A stretch of DNA of 64,000 nucleotides. Source: CAZQKW01 sp964594075. GTDB lineage: Bacteria; Desulfobacterota; WTBG01; CAIYCZ01. Where the stretch lies: contig CAZQKW010000011.1 in NCBI GenBank assembly GCA_964594075.1, positions 17,143 to 81,142 on the forward strand, read 5' to 3'. The notes beneath the pieces are model-generated. The model did not search any database and had not been told where the DNA came from. It saw nothing but the letters and a program-made list of their open reading frames with translations. A program made the position numbers and the translations under genes. Below, one piece after another: positions 1-9,200 of the stretch (position 1 is the stretch's first letter; every line of letters begins with the position of its first letter).

Positions 1-2916
1 CCAGATGGGGTTTATTTCCTCAAGGCTCAGATATTCCGGCGTTGCGTTTGAGATATCGGGGTAGGGGTTTGAGCTGACATCATAGCGTTTAACTTTAGAT
101 TCCCCTGACTCTGAGTCAAGATAAAATGAAAGGATTTTGTCGGTATTAACATTGAGCGATTTATCATTATCAGTGTCTTCGCGCAGATTGCCGTAAGTAT
201 CCACCCACAATGACTGTAAATACCCGGTCCACTTTATTTCGTTGATGCCGTCAATATATGCGGGCCTGAAATATGCCTGCACCAGTGTTCCCTCGCCTTC
301 CCCAGTCGTCGCCAGGACTGATACCGCGGTTCCTGAGGCAGCCCGTCTCAATATATCGTTTATAGCTAACATGAGCTGCCGCTCAAGCTGATATCCGTCG
401 GTGGCCGCATAATAGGTATCAGGGTCTCCATCGCCGTTGGCATCCCACTCGAGGCGCTGCTCCGGCGGGTCGGTATATGTCCCATCCGGCTTATTATTGC
501 CGTTTCGATCAGTAAACCCGCCATTGCGCGCTGCGTCTTTAAGCAGTTGTTTCCCCTGCTCATCGCCGCCGAATGCGTGAACAACATACAGAATCATGTT
601 CTGGCTGCCGGATAGATCTGAACGCAAGTCATTGGTGCGGGCATAAAGCGCAAGATCCTTCAGATAGTCTGACCCGCAGTTTGGAAAGCTGTAGCCATAG
701 GTTTCGCACGCGGTAGCAGTCGCTTCACCATCTTTCACAATATCCACTTCGTCATTAGCAAAAGAGGTTTCAGCACTTTCACCAGAATAATTTTTATACT
801 GATTGGGAATTTTTCTGTCCACAGACGGCGAACCGTCATTCAGCAGGATGACAAAGCTTTTCGAGCACTCAATATTACCCCAGGGATCGCCGCCGCTGTT
901 AGGCAGCGCGTTATTGGGATAGTCAAGCCCGCTCGCCAGTGGCTCCTGTTTGAAATATTGCATTGCCACATAATATGCTTCTGCAAGCGGTGTCAACGTA
1001 TTACTGTGGGTATTCTGCAAGTCGGTTATCAGCGACGTCATATTGGTACCAATTGGGCTGACAACTCTTCCGCCGCTCTCATTGGAACCGGTACCGTAAT
1101 TAAAAAATAAATTACCCCAACGCGCTTTATCGCCAACCCGCTGCAAAACACCGGCAAGATTATGGTCCGGGCCGAAATCCTGCGGTTCATAGGCCTCTTC
1201 CTTTTGAACTCTTATATTGTAGCGTTCAGCATATCCGCTATAGGGGTTTGCATCCGCGGAATCTTCGCCGACATACAGATAGCCGGCTTTGATGCCATAG
1301 CAGCGCAACCCGTTATAGGGTGAAACACTGGTCACCCCGCTAAAATTATTGGCAAACCATTTTTGATAATAACAATCACTGTCATCCGGCGCTTCGCCGA
1401 TGTTAGTCTGGTTTCCCGTCCCCTGACGGCTGGTGGCAAGACCGCCCATGAGAACTTTTCGCAGCACATCTATCCTCCTCATGCACAGCCAGTTAAGCCA
1501 GTTCCCGGACCATTCTCCTGAAGTACTGCGGACAAATGTATTAGAGCTATAGGTGTAGCGCGCAGAAGGGTCAAAATATCCATAATACTGCAGGGGAGTC
1601 GGCGGGATAAATGAATATGTTATGATGAGCATAGGCGGATTTATCTGGTCGCCATCGTATGATAGCGCCTGCCGGACACCACTGCCGGAAAATTTAAACA
1701 CCAGAGCATTGTTCGCAGTCCAGCCGCTTCTGTTTACCAACTCCTGAACTATGGGGGCAAGTTCAGGCGTCTCATAGAATGCGCCGCTGCTCCAGCTCGG
1801 GATGGTATTCCAGTTCACCGATGCCGTGGTATTGGGTCTGCTTGAAATGCTATATGCGGAGGAGGTAAATACCGACGCATTGTCGGTATTTTCTCCATAT
1901 ATAACCAGGGATGCAGCAGAGGTTTTCCGCGCTGCACTCTTAAACCGTATCACTGCTGAAGAAATTGTTGCACCTGGGGGAATGTCAACATTCTGGAACC
2001 GCAACCCTACCACCTGATTGACGCTGCCGTTCTGTATAAGATCCAGCACGTTGCCGGTTAGATCAACGGCGCCGTCAGTTGTTGACTCTTCAGCGTCATC
2101 AGCGGACTGCCGGATCTTAACCTGAATGGTTTTGCTGCTTGGTCCCCCTTCATACGGGTCAGTAATATCCTGCCCGGCGCCGTTCCAAGTTCCGTAGGCG
2201 GCAAAATTCGTGCTTTTCGAATTATCAAGCATGATCAAAATATTTGGCTGTACAGAGGCATTTACCTGAAAAATAGGATAATCAGTATAGGTTGCCATGC
2301 TGGGTTCACTGCCTGAACATGTGACACTGGTCGTGGTGCTTGCCGCTGAGGTGGTAGTCGTGCTTACCGAGGTTGTAGTCGTCGGCGGTGTGGTGGTGGT
2401 TGAACTTACCGAGGTTGTAGTCGTTGGCTGCGTGGTGGTGGTTGAACTTACCGAGGTCGTAGTTGTCGGCGGTGTGGTGGTGGTTGTAATTGGCAATGCC
2501 GTTGTCGTGCTGGTAGTTGGCACAGATGTTGTCGCAGGTGGATTGACAGTTATGGTCCGGGTATAGGATTGCGAGGCATTACAACTTGGGGTGCATGCTC
2601 TATAAGTTACCGTATATATACCCGCCTGACCGGGTGCCGGCGTCCAGGTGAATGTTGCGGTGTAGGTGCTACCAGATTTCGTCACCGGACCAATACTTGC
2701 CCCGATTATGAGCGGGGAATATGAAAAGGTCACACTTTTATTACTGGTTGCTGTTAGGACAAAAGAGAGCAGTTCTCCTTCGTTGACAGTCTTGTTTCCG
2801 GGATCAGTAAAATTAAGTGTGTCAGCAAATGCGGCGGACGACAGCATGAATAGAGATATGATTGTTATTATAACCCGCACCCTGTTTTTTTTCATATAAG
2901 TATTTTTTGATTTCAT
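1..2916 (-). CDS. PilY1-like type IV pilus tip/adhesin protein, copy A (C-terminus cut by window edge)
   Basis: The reading frame is open from an ATG at 2916 to the left edge (972 codons seen). It starts with a signal peptide (hydrophobic VIITIISLFMLSSAAFA), then an Ig-like beta domain (about residues 30-115), a Thr/Pro-rich linker (about 120-197), and a segment beginning NILIMLDNS, which resembles the von Willebrand A-like start of PilY1. A DNRLRE-like beta domain follows (about 285-380). The later text (WNGDFLNWL-type motif, GNLREDTD near the edge) matches PilY1 relatives. It would be exported and sit at the pilus tip or cell surface. It is the last gene of the fimT-pilW-pilV-pilX-pilY1 set and starts 27 bases after pilX. 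The beta-propeller expected in the C-terminus lies outside the window. Family call is firm; ligand unknown. Confidence 0.85.
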   Translation of the reverse strand, partial: MKSKNTYMKKNRVRVIITIISLFMLSSAAFADTLNFTDPGNKTVNEGELLSFVLTATSNKSVTFSYSPLIIGASIGPVTKSGSTYTATFTWTPAPGQAGIYTVTYRACTPSCNASQSYTRTITVNPPATTSVPTTSTTTALPITTTTTPPTTTTSVSSTTTTQPTTTTSVSSTTTTPPTTTTSVSTTTTSAASTTTSVTCSGSEPSMATYTDYPIFQVNASVQPNILIMLDNSKSTNFAAYGTWNGAGQDITDPYEGGPSSKTIQVKIRQSADDAEESTTDGAVDLTGNVLDLIQNGSVNQVVGLRFQNVDIPPGATISSAVIRFKSAARKTSAASLVIYGENTDNASVFTSSAYSISSRPNTTASVNWNTIPSWSSGAFYETPELAPIVQELVNRSGWTANNALVFKFSGSGVRQALSYDGDQINPPMLIITYSFIPPTPLQYYGYFDPSARYTYSSNTFVRSTSGEWSGNWLNWLCMRRIDVLRKVLMGGLATSRQGTGNQTNIGEAPDDSDCYYQKWFANNFSGVTSVSPYNGLRCYGIKAGYLYVGEDSADANPYSGYAERYNIRVQKEEAYEPQDFGPDHNLAGVLQRVGDKARWGNLFFNYGTGSNESGGRVVSPIGTNMTSLITDLQNTHSNTLTPLAEAYYVAMQYFKQEPLASGLDYPNNALPNSGGDPWGNIECSKSFVILLNDGSPSVDRKIPNQYKNYSGESAETSFANDEVDIVKDGEATATACETYGYSFPNCGSDYLKDLALYARTNDLRSDLSGSQNMILYVVHAFGGDEQGKQLLKDAARNGGFTDRNGNNKPDGTYTDPPEQRLEWDANGDGDPDTYYAATDGYQLERQLMLAINDILRRAASGTAVSVLATTGEGEGTLVQAYFRPAYIDGINEIKWTGYLQSLWVDTYGNLREDTDNDKSLNVNTDKILSFYLDSESGESKVKRYDVSSNPYPDISNATPEYLSLEEINPIW
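2363..2488 (-). repeat. three 42-bp tandem repeats coding the Thr-rich linker of PilY1 copy A
   Basis: The motif CTTACCGAGG recurs exactly 42 bases apart at 2363, 2405 and 2447. On the coding strand each unit gives about 14 residues of the type P-P-T-T-T-T-S-V-S-S-T-T-T-T. The array keeps the reading frame and makes a flexible, probably extended, stalk between the Ig-like domain and the rest of the protein. Such arrays can change length by slippage or recombination. Confidence 0.85.
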
Positions 2917-2943
2917 GGCTTTTCACCTGTTTCATCTGTTAAT

Positions 2944-3615
2944 TTATTGCCAGGGAACATAACCATACCCTACGAAAACCTCGGCGCGAGGGGCAGCCGG
3001 GTTAATCGAGCCATCAGCCAGACGCAGATTTCTCGCAAATTTATTATGCGCTGCGTCCCAGGACGAAATTGTTCCCAACATGTCAATATTGTAAATAATG
3101 CGGTGCGTGCTTACCCCCACCCCCTCGGCGCCTGCCGCAAATTCAACCGCACCGCCGGTAACGTAACGGACATCTACCTTATCGACATCAATATCAAGGT
3201 TAAATTTATTCTTAATGCGGATCGATATATCCGGCGAATCCTCAACGGTATCAACTGCCTGATTGTGCTTTTCCCATCTCCCGGAGTACAGGGGCGAATC
3301 ATCCCGCCCTTCTAATAAAAAAGACCCGTCTAACATCTCTACATATTCATCGCTTCCCAGATAAACAAATTTTTCATTGTCAGACCATGAACCATACGCA
3401 TTTTTCTCATACAATGCCGCTATTGGCGCGGCATATCCTGACTCTACCTGATAAAAGGTTTCTTTATGGACTTTTTCGTTACCGGCAATATCTATTTCGG
3501 TAATACTGGTATTCATTGCCGCAATACCGATAATGCAGCAAATGGTCAGCATAAACAGCGCAAGTATCAGTACAAATCCCTGCTCATTATGCGGTGTTGA
3601 TAGTGACTGCTTCAT
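2944..3615 (-). CDS. pilX: PilX-like minor pilin assembly protein, copy A
   Basis: A 223-residue protein with one N-terminal membrane helix (GFVLILALFMLTICCIIGIAAM), followed by NTSITEIDIAGNEKVHKETFYQVESG, the typical start of PilX N-terminal domain proteins. The rest is a periplasmic beta-rich part without known motifs. It lies between pilV and pilY1 in a five-gene operon, the normal PilX position. PilX works with PilV, PilW, FimT and PilY1 to prime pilus assembly. Its paralogue is at 11588-12274 and keeps the same helix, the IDIAGNE(K/R)VHKET block and the C-terminal VGYGY(V/I)P motif. Confidence 0.85.
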   Translation of the reverse strand: MKQSLSTPHNEQGFVLILALFMLTICCIIGIAAMNTSITEIDIAGNEKVHKETFYQVESGYAAPIAALYEKNAYGSWSDNEKFVYLGSDEYVEMLDGSFLLEGRDDSPLYSGRWEKHNQAVDTVEDSPDISIRIKNKFNLDIDVDKVDVRYVTGGAVEFAAGAEGVGVSTHRIIYNIDMLGTISSWDAAHNKFARNLRLADGSINPAAPRAEVFVGYGYVPWQ

Positions 3616-3669
3616 ACGTTTACTCCTTCTGACATATGCTGTGTATAATTTAATGAGGAACGTTGCTTG

Positions 3670-4173
3670 TCACCCATGCCGTGACAGGGTAAAGCGCAGC
3701 ACCACCGGCTTTGTTATCATGGGGCTACTTGAGCTGGCTGCGTCAATTTTTTTAATTGCGACTGAGGTGTCAATTTCTACCGTAGTGGTGTTTTCAATGG
3801 GATAATTTGCGGTGATGCGCCAGGTCATGGCACTCCCCCCTGCATCAACATTCGGTAACTGTTCTTCAGTAAACGCTCCCAAACCCCACGTTTGAAAATT
3901 CTCAATCGCTGTGGCGCTGTCGCATGGCACGGTGCGCGCTGTCGCAGCAGTGTCTGCAGGGTTCACATCAAGCGCTGCAATGCGATCATACGGCTGCTTC
4001 ATGATCCACTCCATCCAGGCCTCCCCCACCGCACACCCTTCGGTAACTCTGCCGGCAAACACATTTGCCTGAATCGCTTTGGTCTGCATGGCTGCGACTC
4101 CCAGCAGCCCCACTACCAGCACGACAATGGCGATCATTACTTCAACAATGCTAAATCCTTCCTGTTTCCACAT
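3670..4173 (-). CDS. pilV: PilV-like minor pilin (type IV pilus modification protein), copy A
   Basis: Start chosen at the ATG at 4173 (MWKQEGFSIVEVMIA), because an AGAGG lies ten bases upstream and because it puts a short leader before the prepilin cleavage site (G followed by FSIVE). A longer frame reaches 4212 but would overlap pilW. The protein has a prepilin N-terminal helix (IVEVMIAIVVLVVGLLGVAAMQ) and a small periplasmic domain, about 167 residues in all, which fits PilV. The residues after the helix (QTKAIQAN) also fit the family. It would be processed by the prepilin peptidase and join the minor pilin complex. Confidence 0.85.
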   Translation of the reverse strand: MWKQEGFSIVEVMIAIVVLVVGLLGVAAMQTKAIQANVFAGRVTEGCAVGEAWMEWIMKQPYDRIAALDVNPADTAATARTVPCDSATAIENFQTWGLGAFTEEQLPNVDAGGSAMTWRITANYPIENTTTVEIDTSVAIKKIDAASSSSPMITKPVVLRFTLSRHG

Positions 4174-4187
4174 AGGACATGATCCTC

Positions 4188-4892
4188 TTATTGCAGCCCC
4201 AGATTTCTGCATTTGATCTCGGTTATTAATAACTTCCGCTGATGCGAATCATTAAACGGCCCCCACGCGGCGGCCTCGGTATCATGGTCGGGATTGGATG
4301 CCGGGAAATAGCGTGTCGTATCACGATAACCGCGAATTGTTTCTCTGGTTCTTGCCAGCAGAGAAAGTTCTATGGATCGTATATCTGCCGGGTTGATCGG
4401 ATTGGCGGCAACTGTTCCGTCAGCAAGGTGATACAGAAGTTCCATGGCATCAACGTTGTCAGCTACTGGCTCAAGTGTTCCGTTTAAGCCAATCTGGCGG
4501 CCCAGATGGCAGGGAGCGCCATCGGCAATGCCGTCACCATTTACATCATTGGTCAGAGCGTAGCGGACATATTCCTCGTCTTGAATAATCCCATCACCAT
4601 TGATATCGCGAGCGAACCTGAATTCTGCTCTCCGGGCACGGTTATTAGTGTTGTTTGCAGCATCAGCCTTCTCGCTGGGGTCATAGCCGGCCATTCTGAT
4701 GTCACGATTCAAAAAAAAGAGCGCGGTGCGCAGATTCTGCTGCATATCTGAAACCTGCTCCTGGGTATGATAGGAATTCTGCTGCGCTTGATAAGAAGCA
4801 TACAATGCTGCTGAAGCTATGCCAAAAATAGCCATTGCGATCATAAGCTCTACCAGGGTGAATCCCCAGTTTAGTTTTAGAGGCTTTTTCAT
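4188..4892 (-). CDS. pilW: PilW-like minor pilin, copy A
   Basis: A 234-residue prepilin-like protein with leader MKKPLKLNWG and cleavage before FTLVELMIAMAIFGIASAALYASY. It continues with QVSDMQQNLRTALFFLNRDIRMAGYDP, characteristic of PilW. It contains Asp/Asn-rich stretches (DINGDGIIQDEE, NDVNGDGIAD) that look like EF-hand-type calcium loops; calcium binding is an inference. It lies between fimT and pilV. The C-terminal KLLITEIKCRNLGLQ is almost the same as the copy B end (KLLITNVTCRNLGLQ), which shows recent common descent of the two clusters. Confidence 0.85.
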   Translation of the reverse strand: MKKPLKLNWGFTLVELMIAMAIFGIASAALYASYQAQQNSYHTQEQVSDMQQNLRTALFFLNRDIRMAGYDPSEKADAANNTNNRARRAEFRFARDINGDGIIQDEEYVRYALTNDVNGDGIADGAPCHLGRQIGLNGTLEPVADNVDAMELLYHLADGTVAANPINPADIRSIELSLLARTRETIRGYRDTTRYFPASNPDHDTEAAAWGPFNDSHQRKLLITEIKCRNLGLQ

Positions 4893-4941
4893 CTGCAGTA
4901 CCCCGTGGCTTTTTTTGCAATGTAAAAGATCTTCTTATTCA

Positions 4942-5445
4942 TCAGTTCCACCGCCCATGAGCCCAGTGCCGCAACACAATTCTTCCCGAGGCGTGCATAC
5001 CCACGGCAAAGGTTTCTCCCTTATCGTTTTGCACATAAACATAGCCCGCATTGCTGCAAATTCCCTGATTGTTTATGGATGTGCTATTTTCGGAAAATGA
5101 GATGCCATTGGAAGGAATACCCTCTGCGGGGTTTGCGCTGAGCGTTGCACTGCCGTGGCCAAATGAAAGTCCGTTTTCAAGGCGAATTGGTGCGCCGTTA
5201 TTAATTGCGTCAATTGAATAGCTGTTGTTATTACTATCAAATCTTATATTAACGCTGGTATTATGTTTTACTGCCAGAGAGCGGGCTTTGCGCAGGTTTG
5301 AGCATAAATCTACCGAAGTATTTTTTAATTTATAAGATGAAACCGAGGTTACAAAATTTGGCACCGCAATGACCCCTAAAATGCCAATGATGCTGATCAC
5401 GATCATGAGTTCAGTTAGTGAATAGCCTTTTTGCTTTTTATTCAT
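4942..5445 (-). CDS. fimT: FimT/GspH-like pseudopilin, copy A
   Basis: A 167-residue protein with leader MNKKQKG, cleavage before YSLTELMIVISIIGILGVIAVPNF, and a GspH/FimT-type body (DLCSNLRKARSLAVKHNTSVNIRF). It is the first gene of minor-pilin cluster A. The C-terminus (GRIVLRHW) resembles copy B (GSIIMRQW). The gene probably carries the promoter for the whole cluster in the 0.8 kb upstream. It may initiate pseudopilin complex formation with PilW and PilV. Confidence 0.85.
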   Translation of the reverse strand: MNKKQKGYSLTELMIVISIIGILGVIAVPNFVTSVSSYKLKNTSVDLCSNLRKARSLAVKHNTSVNIRFDSNNNSYSIDAINNGAPIRLENGLSFGHGSATLSANPAEGIPSNGISFSENSTSINNQGICSNAGYVYVQNDKGETFAVGMHASGRIVLRHWAHGRWN

Positions 5446-5485
5446 AGAATATTTCCATCCTCTCTGGTTTTTGCCTTTTGACTAT

Positions 5486-5503
5486 TCGCACAAACCATTC
5501 CAA
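5486..5503 (-). promoter_or_regulatory. possible sigma-54 (-24/-12) promoter for minor-pilin cluster A
   Basis: On the minus strand TTGGAATGGTTTGTGCGAA has GG and GC ten bases apart, as in GG-N10-GC sigma-54 promoters, and lies about 40-60 bases before the fimT ATG at 5445. The match to TGGCAC-N5-TTGC is only partial (TGGAAT, GTGC). Pilin genes of related bacteria often use sigma-54, which gives mild support. No equivalent was found before cluster B. Confidence 0.25.
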
Positions 5504-6018
5504 TAAATCTTGGGTTGGGTAATTATTTGTCAGTAGAAATTAACCTTTTGAATTTTCTTAATAAATTAAATCATCTGGCAATTCTTCAACAGGTTATCTC
5601 TATTCTGAGGTATGTGGGATTTATTAAATAATTTTATAGTTGGTCTATTATTTTATACGGTTGGAATTAATGGATCAAAAAACTGCAAGGTTCGGTAAAA
5701 AGGCGGGTATGACTGTTTTGATAACCGCGGGGTTTTCAAAATTTTATTTTGCCGCGCAGGATAGAATAGAGAACGCTTGGATCGCAAAGGGTTTCAGGAC
5801 AGGAGAAGCGCACACCTCTTGTAATAATGTTATCAAGTCAACAAAATATTGAAATGTGCTTTAACCAATAAATAATCAGCGAAAAAATACCTTTTCAATG
5901 AGCTGCGTCACAAAATAAAAATTTTTTTGTGGCATACTGTGATTAGCTTCACATAATCCCCCCATTATGTGGGCCGGGGTTGCGGCAGAACTGCCGCCCC
6001 ACCCCCTTTCTGTAGCCC
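5504..6018. other. gene-poor region between the two minor-pilin clusters
   Basis: No convincing gene is seen. Two weak plus-strand frames exist: 5670-5852 (60 codons from ATG, no ribosome site) and one after the terminator at 6056-6208 (50 codons, beta-like sequence, no ribosome site). An AT-rich inverted repeat (CACAAAA at 5909-5915, TTTTGTG at 5925-5931) is followed by CACATAAT/ATTATGTG (5950-5957, 5964-5971) around six C residues, then GCGGCA-GAAC-TGCCGC (5982-5997), then a terminator at 6019-6050. This suggests a short structured plus-strand RNA. Confidence 0.4.
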
Positions 6019-6050
6019 GGGGAGTGGCTCTTGCCACTCCCCGTTTTTTT
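6019..6050 (+). terminator. strong intrinsic terminator on the plus strand
   Basis: GGGGAGTGGC (6019-6028), loop TCTT, GCCACTCCCC (6033-6042), then G and seven T residues (6044-6050): a perfect 10-bp stem and U-tract. It only works on the plus strand, although genes on both sides are on the minus strand, so it probably ends a small RNA from the region around 5940-6018. Confidence 0.8.
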
Positions 6051-6234
6051 ATGGTATGGAAATTGGCATTGCGTTTATTTTTTACTCGGCTGCCGATGAT
6101 CGGAGCGAATATGAGCTCACAGTAAGGGTTATGGGAATTGATGGATCAACAATAGGAAGCATTATCGAAATAAAAACGTCTGGCATTGTCAAATATTCCC
6201 TGGATTGAAAGAGAACTTGAATAATTGGAAATTA

Positions 6235-9200
6235 TCAGCGCCGTTCTTTCCAGTAAACCGCCCCGCTTTTTACCCGGTGCGGAGGGATAATATTCACCGT
6301 TATAATCTCCCCGGTACTTTTCTGAAGAAACGCCGTTGCGCCATCCTGCTTGCCCGCATAAATAGAGACGCCTGCGGTTAAACCACTGCCATAATCGCTC
6401 TTCTCATTAACATAAGCCCCCGGGTTGTTTTTCCTACTGCCCAGAACCTCCCTGCTAAACGCCGTTCCCGTCACATAGTACAACCCATATAGAGAACTGC
6501 TGCCACTGGCACTGCACACATCCGCGGCTGGCGCAAATGCCGGGAAAAAGACCACTCCGCCAACTAAAGCCGGTTTCTGCAACGCCCGCTCCGACGGAGA
6601 CGTTGCAGCCAAAGTCCGGTACCAGCCGTCTTTTGCTTGCACTGCCGCTGTCAGTTTATCAAATGTTACTATAGTTGCATCACCCCCGCTTAACACTTCA
6701 ACAGCCCCGCCAACCTTGACGCGGTATGGATCAGCATAAAACAGATCGGTATCGGTCAGCTTGCAGCTCAAGTTTTCTAAATCATTTGCATAGACATGAA
6801 AACAGGCTGCTTTTTTGGGAGAAGCAGCGTTATAAAAGGGGTCTTTGATGCCATAAAGGTAATTGACTTGATTGGCTGCTAAATTTTTAGAATCTTTATC
6901 GGTAAATGCCATATACCGGCCGCTTCCCGCATAAATCCACACCGTATCGCTGCTGTCAACGCTTAATGAAAAGGGGGCGGCGAGCGGCGCCGGTGCGTCA
7001 AACAGCACGCTCCATTTCCACCGGGCAGGATTTCGTTCGTAGGCGGCTTTGCCTCCCTCGGTATAGGTTCCATTAGTTATCGGGATTGTTAGCTTATAGA
7101 TGGTGCCGCGCCAGCGACCATCCCCATCAGGATACGAAGCCCCCGCATACACCGCATCAACGCTGTAATTCAGCCCTTTATCCAGCGCAATCGGCGCATT
7201 CATCCAGGCATTCTGCTGCAAGGTCTGAAACCAGCCGGGAAATGCCTCAGATGCCTGTAATGCTCCCGTGCGCAGATCAACAATAAATATGCGGCCGGGG
7301 TTTGTACTGGTGCCATCGTAATCGGTGGGACCGGAAGACAATACACACAGCCAGGCATCGTGAACTTTGATCACGCATGGTGTTGATGTGGTGAATCCTA
7401 AACCATCAAAACTTTTCTCCCACAACAGAACCGGCGGACGCGCGGGGTCAGTTATATCAAGAACCGCATAACTGGATGAAAATGTCCTGCTTCCCCCTGG
7501 GAATGCATCATTTGCAACGGTAACCGGTTTGCCCCCCATATTCATGCCGCAGATCAAGATCGTCCCCCAACCATTGGGGTGCACGGCATCGGCATTAAAA
7601 ATCTGGGCGTCCACGACTTTTGGTTTTAAATCAACATAACTGAGATGGTTATAGGAAGGCATTGCCAGCCATTTTAAATGCGGCAGCACACACTGCGGTA
7701 TATACGCCCACAGCTCTTCGCCAATCCCGACTGTTACCCCTGGGGTAAAACGCTGCTCCGCCGCATCATACCGGCCGGCGCTGAAAGCATGCAGCATGCC
7801 GTCGTTTGCCCCCACATACACCACGGTTTCCCGCTGGCGGTAGGCATCGTAAAATTCCCGATAGCTCGCATCATCATAGAGCAGCCCATATTGTTCAACA
7901 GGCTTTGAAATAACGACCGGCGTGGAATGCACAATATCGCCCAGCAGCCAAGGATGGGTTTCACCGTCTATCGTAACATCGCGCTTTCTCAGGACCGGAT
8001 TACCCGTAAACAGCGGCGCATGGTCTGCTGCTCCGCGAATATAGGCAATAAGATTGCTCGTGCGATCCTGCGGTGTTACACCCAATGCCGAGTAATCGCT
8101 GCCTGTGCCCAGTGCAAGATAGGGCTGCAGCACAGCGGCATTTGGGGTGTTGAACTCGATGAGCCGGTCGGTGCAGGTAAATATTCTTCGGTCCTCAGGT
8201 GCGCGCGCCCACAATTTTTTGCCGCCTTCCCATAGTGGCTCCAGTTCATCCAAAGTCAAAAGTTCTGACGCGCCGCTTTTTTTGTCAGGATTGTTGGCAT
8301 CTCCTGCATACCGTTTTACCCGAATATCTCCGGACCCTGCATCCTGAAAAAGCTCAATAATCTTATCCTCGGCGGGATTTAAATGGTAATCATGGACCGT
8401 ATCTTCGCGCAGGTTGCCATATGAATCAATCCATAAAGATTGCAGATATCCCGCCCAGGTAATCGTATGGCGGCCGTTTGTATCGGTGAGGTACGGTTTA
8501 AAATACGCCTGCAGCAGCATGCCTTCGCCCTTTCCGCCCGCCGACCACACTGCTGCTGCAGAACCTGAAACGGTCTTTTGCATCATCGCCGCAAATGATT
8601 TGTTCAGTTGCTCTTCAAGCCGCAGCATGCTTGAACCATAGAAATAATGGTCCGGGGTGCCATCTTTATCGGCATCCCACTCGGTGGGGTCATCGGGAAC
8701 ATTATTGCCATTATGATCCTCAAATGCGCCCCATTTTGCTGCATACCAGAGTGGATTATGTGGCAGCATTTTTTGTTCAGAACTTCCTGCGGTGAACGAT
8801 CGAGTGCTGTGCAGCGGCAGAGCGGAGCCGGGATGTTGCGGCGTATCAAGGAAATAGTTCACGTCCGCCGACTCATCGGTGTCGCGGTCTCGAACGACCA
8901 AGTACGTACCGTCTTCCGTTGTTCCCGATATGAGGTATCCGAGATGCTGAATCAGGCAGCTACCGGCTGACTCTGAAACGACGCTCATGGTAACAGTGTT
9001 TCCGTGCACCTGATATTCATAAAACACAATGGCATCCATATCATGGTCAGCACCCTGTTCCATGTCCTCGAAATTGACCCTCAGGCGTCCCCGATCGGCT
9101 GTTTTCTGTTCAATGTAAAAATCTGCCACCGTGTTTGTGGGTTGAAACGATCCTTCGTCTGGAACGACGCCCAGGCACCCACCAACTGATTTTGCAAAGG

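Noticed and set aside
5670..5852. 60-codon plus-strand frame (MDQKTARFGKKAGM...)
   Set aside because: No ribosome site or recognisable features; kept only as a note in the gene-poor region.
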